From contig JBIOYB010000439.1 in NCBI GenBank assembly GCA_044869915.1, positions 1-20,370 on the forward strand: a stretch of DNA of 20,370 nucleotides. The letters run 5' to 3'. Under the pieces are notes generated by a model. The model searched no databases, was not told where the DNA came from, and saw nothing but the letters and a program-made list of their open reading frames with translations. Numbering within the stretch: the stretch's first letter is position 1; the number at the start of each line of letters is the position of its first letter. Origin of the DNA: Allorhizocola sp044869915. Its GTDB lineage: Bacteria; Actinomycetota; Actinomycetes; Mycobacteriales; Micromonosporaceae. The translations under genes and the position numbers were made by a program. Positions 15,974-20,370 of the stretch are shown here, piece after piece.

Positions 15974-17308
15974 TTAGTGCCGTATATCCAGGCCCGCGGT
16001 CGCGAGCGCTTTGATCATCTCGCCCGACTCGGACGTGCCCACAACGAGTACCCCGTCCGGGTTGAACTCGCGCGTTTCCCTCGCGAGCTGGTCGAGCTGG
16101 CCCTTATCCTTGACCGCCGTGCCGTCGACGTCGTAGGCCAGCGTCCGGATCGACGACTCGTCCATCCCGGCGGCCTTGAGCTCGTTGCGGACGCCGTCCA
16201 CCAGGCCGGTGCCGTAGGAATCCTTCTTGCCGATGAGGACCACCTTGCGCGCGCCGTCCCGCATGATCATGTCGGCGAGCGCGCGGGCCTGCAGCACATC
16301 GGACGGAGCGGTGCGGAAGTAAAGCCCGTCGTCCTCCGTTTTGGACAGCGTCGCCGAGGTGGCCGACGGCGAGATCATGACCATGCCGTGCTTGCGGATC
16401 TCGGGGATGGACGCGCCGGAGACGGCGGAACCGCTGGAACCGATCAGGACGTGCACGCCCAGGCCCTTGAGCCGGGCGATCTCGGGCACGGCCACGTCTG
16501 CCTTGCCGCCGTCGTCGCCTTCCACGAGCTTGACCGGCGAGCCGAGGATGCCGCCGTTGGCGTTGAGGTCATCGACGGCGAGTTTGGCGGCGGCGATGCG
16601 GGCCTTGCTGCCGGACTGCGCCTGCGTCGGCTTCGTCATCAGCAGGCCGATGGTCAGAGGCGCGCCGATCGGCTTGGCTCCGGCGGCGGCCTGCCCGGGC
16701 GGCGCCGTCTTGGCGACCTCGGTCTCGCTGCCCGCACGCAGGTATTCGGTCTTGCTCGAATCGAGCTGATTGGACGATCCGAAGTGGACGGTGCCGTAGC
16801 TGGTGGTCGACGGCTCGCCGCTCTCGGTGAAGCCGCTGCGGATCGTGATGCCGCGGTAGGCGACGTCCTGGCGGTTTCGGATCTTCTCCAGACATGCCTC
16901 GATCCCTTGGCATGGCTCGTTTCCGGTGGTCACGCCGACGATGTACTTGGCGATCGTCCTCGCGTCGGTCGTGCCGGCGATCTGCGCCGCCAGGGCGGCG
17001 ATGACCACCGCGTCGTAGGCCTCACCCGCGTAGTTGTAGTCGGACAGACCACCCGCGATGGCGTTGACGCGGGCCTTGAAGTCGTCGCCGAGCGGCGTCA
17101 GGGGCCGGGTGCCCTTCATGCCCGCGAGCAGACCCATCTGCTTCTCGAACTGTTGGCCCAACGGGTTAATCATGTTTCCGTCGGCGCCGTAAAGATAGGC
17201 TCCGAGATACCTATCATTTAAGCCGTTGGTAGCCGTGTCGCCACAGGCGGTGATACCAAGGAGCAGGGAACAACTGGTGAGGAGCGCCAGTGCGCGCGAA
17301 ATTCGCAT
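15974..17308 (-). CDS. Substrate-binding lipoprotein of the type I periplasmic-binding family, apparently circularly permuted
   Basis: This encodes 444 residues. Lipoprotein signal MRISRALALLTSCSLLLGIT has its lipobox Cys at 22 (ITAC). The ATG at 17308 has GGAGG seven bases upstream. The family is the extracellular branched-chain amino acid-type binding protein, but the order is reversed. Residues 35-205 match what is normally the C-terminal half: YGADGN, DDFKARVN, YAGEAYDAVVIAALAA, a Cys133/Cys139 pair, then GEPSTTSYG. After a Pro/Ala-rich linker (202-216), residues 217-444 match the normal N-terminal half: PLTIGLLM, AVDDLNANGGILGSPVKLVE, MISPSATSATL, LYFRTAPSDVLQARALAD, DSYGTGL, ending at ATAGLDIRH, exactly where the usual protein would continue into the YGxDGN strand. 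No permease or ATPase gene of its kind is adjacent. The ligand is unknown. Confidence 0.92.
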   Translation of the reverse strand: MRISRALALLTSCSLLLGITACGDTATNGLNDRYLGAYLYGADGNMINPLGQQFEKQMGLLAGMKGTRPLTPLGDDFKARVNAIAGGLSDYNYAGEAYDAVVIAALAAQIAGTTDARTIAKYIVGVTTGNEPCQGIEACLEKIRNRQDVAYRGITIRSGFTESGEPSTTSYGTVHFGSSNQLDSSKTEYLRAGSETEVAKTAPPGQAAAGAKPIGAPLTIGLLMTKPTQAQSGSKARIAAAKLAVDDLNANGGILGSPVKLVEGDDGGKADVAVPEIARLKGLGVHVLIGSSGSAVSGASIPEIRKHGMVMISPSATSATLSKTEDDGLYFRTAPSDVLQARALADMIMRDGARKVVLIGKKDSYGTGLVDGVRNELKAAGMDESSIRTLAYDVDGTAVKDKGQLDQLARETREFNPDGVLVVGTSESGEMIKALATAGLDIRH

Positions 17309-17469
17309 AGGGGTGCCTCCGTGGCCGGGCGTGCAAAGGCACCTTAGCGTCGCACTCGGGTTCGAGGGAATCTGGGCCAAGCTTTACGGTGAATCCGGGC
17401 CGGATTTGCCGTCGATCCTCGCGGCCGATCACAAGACGGCTCTTGTGCCGTCCGGATAGGCTCCTGTTC

Positions 17470-17853
17470 GTGGAAGCAGAACCCGACCATGCATTCGAGG
17501 ACGCGGCGCTCGTGCTTGACCAGGCGATCGCCGACGACCTGGCCGGAGTCGCGGGCACCCTGGCCGAGGTGGTCAAGGGTGACGGGGCATACCAGGTGGC
17601 GCTGTGCCTGGCCGGGGCGATGGCCGGCGACGGCCTGCCGGACGGCCAGTGGAGCCTGGACTTCCCGGGGATCGATGACGCCGACTACGACACCCGCTGG
17701 GTCGCGAGATTTGTCAGCGCCTATGTCAATCATGACGACCTGACCGGTGAGGCCCTGTTCGGCGCGGCCGTGGCCGACGGCAAGCTGCCGCAGTGCCTGA
17801 TGACCCTGGCCGGCTCGACCGCCGCGACCCTGCGCCGGCGGTCATCCCACTAA
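17470..17853 (+). CDS. Hypothetical protein
   Basis: This encodes 127 residues from GTG at 17470, beginning VEAEPDHAFEDAALVLDQ. It is acidic and soluble looking, with no signal peptide or membrane helix; the middle holds DGQWSLDFPGIDDADYDTRW and the end ATLRRRSSH is basic. No family was recognised. No ribosome binding site is present; a TAGGCT box at 17457-17462, seven bases before the GTG, would fit a leaderless transcript. The open frame continues upstream to 17389, but the upstream part is arginine-rich and unlike the rest, so the GTG was preferred. It is divergent from the lipoprotein gene and convergent with the next gene. Confidence 0.75.
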   Translation: MEAEPDHAFEDAALVLDQAIADDLAGVAGTLAEVVKGDGAYQVALCLAGAMAGDGLPDGQWSLDFPGIDDADYDTRWVARFVSAYVNHDDLTGEALFGAAVADGKLPQCLMTLAGSTAATLRRRSSH

Positions 17854-17865
17854 AGTCGTTTCGGC

Positions 17866-17912
17866 AAAAGGCCGGCTCCCTCAAGAGAGAAACTCGGGAG
17901 AGAAGGCCGGCC
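17866..17912 (-). terminator. Imperfect hairpin between convergent hypothetical genes
   Basis: GGCCGG-CTCCC (17870-17880) pairs with GGGAG (17896-17900) and CCGGCC (17907-17912) with a six-base bulge. On the minus strand the stem is followed by TTTT (complement of 17866-17869), so it is probably the terminator of the gene ending at 17943. On the plus strand, A-rich sequence follows. Confidence 0.65.
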
Positions 17913-17942
17913 CGCTCAAAAAAGCTCACTCAAAAGAGGGCG

Positions 17943-18242
17943 TCAGGTTCGTGACACGCCCGCGATGCGGGCCAGCTCGGCGGTGAGCGGGACCAGGTCG
18001 GCGGGGCCCGGGCGCTCGGGCAGGCGGGCCAGGATCAGTTTGGCCTCGTGGGAGTCTGTGCCATCGACCGCCGCGGCCAGGTGTCGCCAGGCGGCGGCAA
18101 GTTCACCCGGACGGGTCTCGCGGCTCCCGCGCAGCACCGGCAGGACGGCCGTGATCAACGTGACGTATCCGTCGTGCGCGGCTCTGCGCACGGAGTCGCC
18201 CATAACGGGCGGCGGTGATTGAGGTGTGGTGTAACCCTCCAT
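17943..18242 (-). CDS. Small hypothetical protein
   Basis: This encodes 99 residues starting MEGYTTPQSPPPVMGDSVRR. It is rich in Ala, Leu and Arg and predicted helical (AAAWRHLAAAVDG, AKLILARLPERPG, LTAELARIAGVS). It has no signal peptide and no recognised family. The ATG at 18242 lacks a clear ribosome binding site; an internal ATG at 18203 is possible. GC-rich third positions and a terminator-like hairpin after the stop support it as real. It is divergent from the CrtI-like gene. Confidence 0.65.
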   Translation of the reverse strand: MEGYTTPQSPPPVMGDSVRRAAHDGYVTLITAVLPVLRGSRETRPGELAAAWRHLAAAVDGTDSHEAKLILARLPERPGPADLVPLTAELARIAGVSRT

Positions 18243-18421
18243 GATCGCCGACGATATCGCGGGTCGGCCGGTGCGCCACGGACGGGTTCGTACGATGCGA
18301 TTATGGACACGATCGTGCGGGCGGTGCTGGCCGCGCTACTAGGTTCGCTGAGTCCTTCATCTGACACAGGACACACGGGCGTTTTGGTGCGTCCGGCGGG
18401 CGGGCGTGACAACCTAAGCGC

Positions 18422-19564
18422 GTGGCGAAACGGACAAATCACGTAATTGTGGTGGGTGCGGGATTGGGTGGGCTGGCCACCGCCCTGCACCTGAGGTCCG
18501 CCGGCTACGAGGTGACGATCCTCGAGCGGCAGGCCGGGCCGGGCGGCCGGTTCGGCGCGCTGGAGATCGACGGGTTCCGCTTCGACACCGGGCCGGCGCA
18601 TGACGTGCGCCCCGACGAGCTGGCCGCGTTGCTAGGCGCGGTTGGCGAGCGGCTCTCGGACTGGATCGAGCTCGCTTTCGTTGATCCGCTGTGCCGGGCA
18701 CACTTTCCGGACGGCACGACGATCGACGTGTTCGCCGACCCGCACCGCACGGCCGACGCGATCGCGGCCGTGTGCGGCGGCCACAAGCGCGCCCGTGCGC
18801 GATTCCGGATGCTGCGTTCCCGGGTCCACGGCGCGGCCGGGCTGTTCGGCCATTCACCCCTCGGCGGACCGTGGTCGGCGCGGGGCGGCATGAACGCGAT
18901 GGCCCGCACGCTCGCGGCCGTTTCTGAAAAGCATCAAATCTCTCTTTGGTACGGGCGGAAGCTGCGCCAATGGGCGACGCGCGGTGACCGGGTCGTATCG
19001 GTGGAGGTGGATGACGGGGAGCGCGTGCCGGTCGACGCCGTTGTCGTGCCCCGGCGCAGGGTTGGGCGAGGGCCGTCGTGCCTGGTGCTGCACCTCGGGG
19101 CGGGCGCGGCGTACGGTGGGATCGCGCGGCGCAACGTGCATTTCGGGTGGGCATGGCGCAGGAGCCGGCACGAGCTGCTGGTGCGCGGCGAGCTGATGCG
19201 CGATCCGACGATCGCCGTCAATGTCGAGCCGGGCGATGGGCGCGGTGTTTACCAGGTCGTGGTCCCCGTGCCCAACCTGAAGGCGGCGCCCATGGATTGG
19301 GATGGGATCGCCACGCGTAGATATGCGGGCGAGATCATGGCAACGTTGGAGGCACGCGGATATCTGGACTTGGGGATGTCCGTGCGCGTGTCCTACGTGG
19401 TCACACCGGCCGACTGGGCACGCCAAGGAATGGCCCACGGCATTCCGTTCGGCGATTCTTCGCATTCCCGACGGCATCCAGCCCTCGCGAATGTGGTGTA
19501 TTCGGGCTCAGGCTTGCAAGGCGGCAGGCGAGCCGCACTTTGGATCATTGGGACAGGGGCATGA
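18422..19564 (+). CDS. CrtI-like FAD-dependent desaturase, internally shortened
   Basis: This encodes 380 residues. The N-terminal dinucleotide fold is clear: VIVVGAGLGGLATALHLRSA, then LERQAGPGGRFG and FRFDTGPAHDVRP, as in bacterial phytoene desaturases. The middle and end also match: PSCLVLHLG, HFGWAWRRS, GELMRDPTIAV, VVPVPNL, VVTPADWARQGMAHGIPF. Usual members have about 490-500 residues. Here roughly 90-100 are missing between about 135 and 152 and some more near 209-218, and the C-terminal FAD motif (normally GTxPGxGxPMVLISG) reads GSGLQGGRRAALW. The GTG start has no clear ribosome binding site. The stop overlaps the idi start (ATGA), linking it to isoprenoid supply. It may be a diverged enzyme with another substrate or a decaying gene with an open frame; desaturase activity is doubtful. 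Confidence 0.85.
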   Translation: MAKRTNHVIVVGAGLGGLATALHLRSAGYEVTILERQAGPGGRFGALEIDGFRFDTGPAHDVRPDELAALLGAVGERLSDWIELAFVDPLCRAHFPDGTTIDVFADPHRTADAIAAVCGGHKRARARFRMLRSRVHGAAGLFGHSPLGGPWSARGGMNAMARTLAAVSEKHQISLWYGRKLRQWATRGDRVVSVEVDDGERVPVDAVVVPRRRVGRGPSCLVLHLGAGAAYGGIARRNVHFGWAWRRSRHELLVRGELMRDPTIAVNVEPGDGRGVYQVVVPVPNLKAAPMDWDGIATRRYAGEIMATLEARGYLDLGMSVRVSYVVTPADWARQGMAHGIPFGDSSHSRRHPALANVVYSGSGLQGGRRAALWIIGTGA

Positions 19565-20124
19565 CGGTCACCACACGAGAAACAATGATGGTCGAATTGG
19601 TGGACGAGCACGGCGCGGCCTGCGGCGCGGCGACCGTGGCCGAGGCACACTCGGCGCCGGGGCTCAGGCATCGCGCCTTCTCGGTGCACCTTTTCGACGG
19701 GAACGGGCGGCTGCTGCTGCAACAGCGGGCGGCGGTGAAGACCCGGTTCGCGCTGAGATGGGCCAACGCGACCTGCGGCCACCCCGGGCCCGGTGAGTCG
19801 GTCGTCGCCGCGGCCACCCGCCGGCTCGCCGAGGAGATCGGGATCGAGTCGGTCGAGCTCACCGAGGTCGGCGTCTACGGCTATCGCGCGCTCGACGAGG
19901 AGAGCGGGCTGGTCGAGGACGAGTATGACCACGTGCTGCTGGGCATCCTCCCGGCAGATCACGCGCGCGCCCGCCCCGACCCGATGGAGGTCGCCGGCCT
20001 GCGCTGGATCCGTCCCGACGATCTGCTGTCCGAGTTGGCGGAGACGCCATCGGCATTCGCGCCCTGGCTCGCGGGTGTGACGGACGTCGCGCTTGGCGGG
20101 ACACCCAGAATGGATTTGGCGTAA
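19561..20124 (+). CDS. idi: Isopentenyl-diphosphate delta-isomerase, type 1
   Basis: This encodes 187 residues of the cytoplasmic, metal-dependent Nudix-fold enzyme that interconverts isopentenyl and dimethylallyl diphosphate. Key residues match E. coli Idi at a constant offset of five: catalytic Cys72 (ATCGHP) and Glu121 (VEDEYDHV), metal ligands His30, His37, His74, Glu119 and Glu121. The Nudix-like stretch PGESVVAAATRRLAEEIGI follows the Cys. Length agrees with the family (about 180). The ATG at 19561 overlaps the stop of the CrtI-like gene as ATGA, with GGGACAGGGG just upstream, so the two are co-translated. A frame start at 19540 is less likely. All catalytic residues are intact, so unlike its neighbour it should be active. 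Confidence 0.96.
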   Translation: MTVTTRETMMVELVDEHGAACGAATVAEAHSAPGLRHRAFSVHLFDGNGRLLLQQRAAVKTRFALRWANATCGHPGPGESVVAAATRRLAEEIGIESVELTEVGVYGYRALDEESGLVEDEYDHVLLGILPADHARARPDPMEVAGLRWIRPDDLLSELAETPSAFAPWLAGVTDVALGGTPRMDLA

Positions 20125-20163
20125 CCCGGAGCAGTCACATATGCTTTGCGAGCCTCCGGCGGG

Positions 20164-20180
20164 CCATCATGCCATGATGG
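20164..20180. other. Small hairpin upstream of tRNA-Glu
   Basis: CCATCAT and ATGATGG form a 7-bp stem with a three-base loop, six bases before the tRNA. It has no T-run. It may belong to the tRNA promoter or 5' leader processing region, or be the end signal of the idi transcript. Confidence 0.4.
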
Positions 20181-20186
20181 TCAGGC

Positions 20187-20259
20187 GTCCCCATCGTCTA
20201 GCGGCCTAGGACGCCGCCCTTTCAAGGCGGTAGCGCGGGTTCGAATCCCGTTGGGGGCA
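20187..20259 (+). tRNA. tRNA-Glu (anticodon UUC)
   Basis: The cloverleaf is visible: acceptor GTCCCCA / TGGGGGC (one G-T pair), anticodon stem CCGCC / GGCGG around loop CTTTCAA, giving anticodon TTC, and T-arm with GGTTCGAATCC. It is 73 bases including the discriminator A; CCA is not encoded. Confidence 0.97.
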
Positions 20260-20262
20260 CGA

Positions 20263-20287
20263 GTCACAGACTGGTACAGTCTGTGAC
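20263..20287. repeat. Perfect inverted repeat between the two tRNAs
   Basis: GTCACAGACT (20263-20272) and AGTCTGTGAC (20278-20287) form a 10-bp stem around GGTAC, extendable by one inner G-C pair. It begins four bases after tRNA-Glu and ends eight bases before tRNA-Asp. There is no T-run, so it may guide processing of the joint transcript rather than end it. Confidence 0.85.
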
Positions 20288-20295
20288 CGACGCAA

Positions 20296-20369
20296 GGTCC
20301 TGTGGAGCAGTTGGAGTGCTCGCCGCCCTGTCAAGGCGGAGGTCGCGGGTTCAAGTCCCGTCAGGACCG
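20296..20369 (+). tRNA. tRNA-Asp (anticodon GUC)
   Basis: Acceptor GGTCCTG / CAGGACC with discriminator G, anticodon stem CCGCC / GGCGG around loop CTGTCAA giving anticodon GTC, and T-arm GGTTCAAGTCC. It is 74 bases, ending one base before the window edge. In actinobacteria Glu, Asp and Phe tRNAs are often clustered, so more tRNAs may follow. Confidence 0.97.
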
Positions 20370-20370
20370 C

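Noticed and set aside
18303..18446. 47-residue frame starting at an ATG upstream of the CrtI-like gene
   Set aside because: It overlaps the CrtI-like start in another frame, has no ribosome binding site and no family resemblance. A small leader peptide cannot be excluded but is not supported.

Overview
The window is high-GC DNA with actinobacterial gene content: BldC, valine dehydrogenase, a DUF3073 protein, actinobacterial-style MacB/FtsX-type exporters and tRNAs without an encoded CCA. Gene order and protein style suggest a filamentous actinomycete, possibly Streptosporangiales-like, but the genus cannot be fixed from the sequence alone.

Left part (1-3300): the end of an unrecognised gene, a small acidic DUF3073 protein, valine dehydrogenase (vdh), a divergent conserved hypothetical gene and bldC. 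The vdh / hypothetical / bldC neighbourhood is the one known from Streptomyces and looks like conserved chromosome core. bldC ends in a textbook terminator.

Middle part (3440-13710): a co-oriented minus-strand block read right to left. It runs TetR regulator, two large FtsX-like permeases (ATGA overlap), two MacB/LolD-type ATPases (8-bp overlap) and a secreted M6 (immune-inhibitor-A-like) zinc metalloprotease, ending in a hairpin terminator. The first ATPase carries a C-terminal AbrB-like extension. A 32-bp direct repeat with a hairpin between its copies fills the gap between the permeases and the ATPases.

Right part (13770-20370): a membrane-anchored protein of unknown function translationally coupled to a PrsW-family intramembrane protease. 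Next comes a two-gene minus-strand operon: a lipoprotein of the branched-chain amino acid/type I periplasmic-binding family whose two halves are in swapped order (apparent circular permutation), followed by a 79-residue protein made of four 13-residue DxDxDG repeats. Two small hypothetical genes follow, then a shortened CrtI-like FAD protein coupled to a complete type 1 isopentenyl-diphosphate isomerase (idi), and finally tRNA-Glu(UUC) and tRNA-Asp(GUC) separated by a perfect hairpin.

The observations I rate highest are the permuted substrate-binding lipoprotein with its DxDxDG partner, the regulated exporter plus M6 protease block, and the internally shortened CrtI-like protein fused by overlap to an intact idi.
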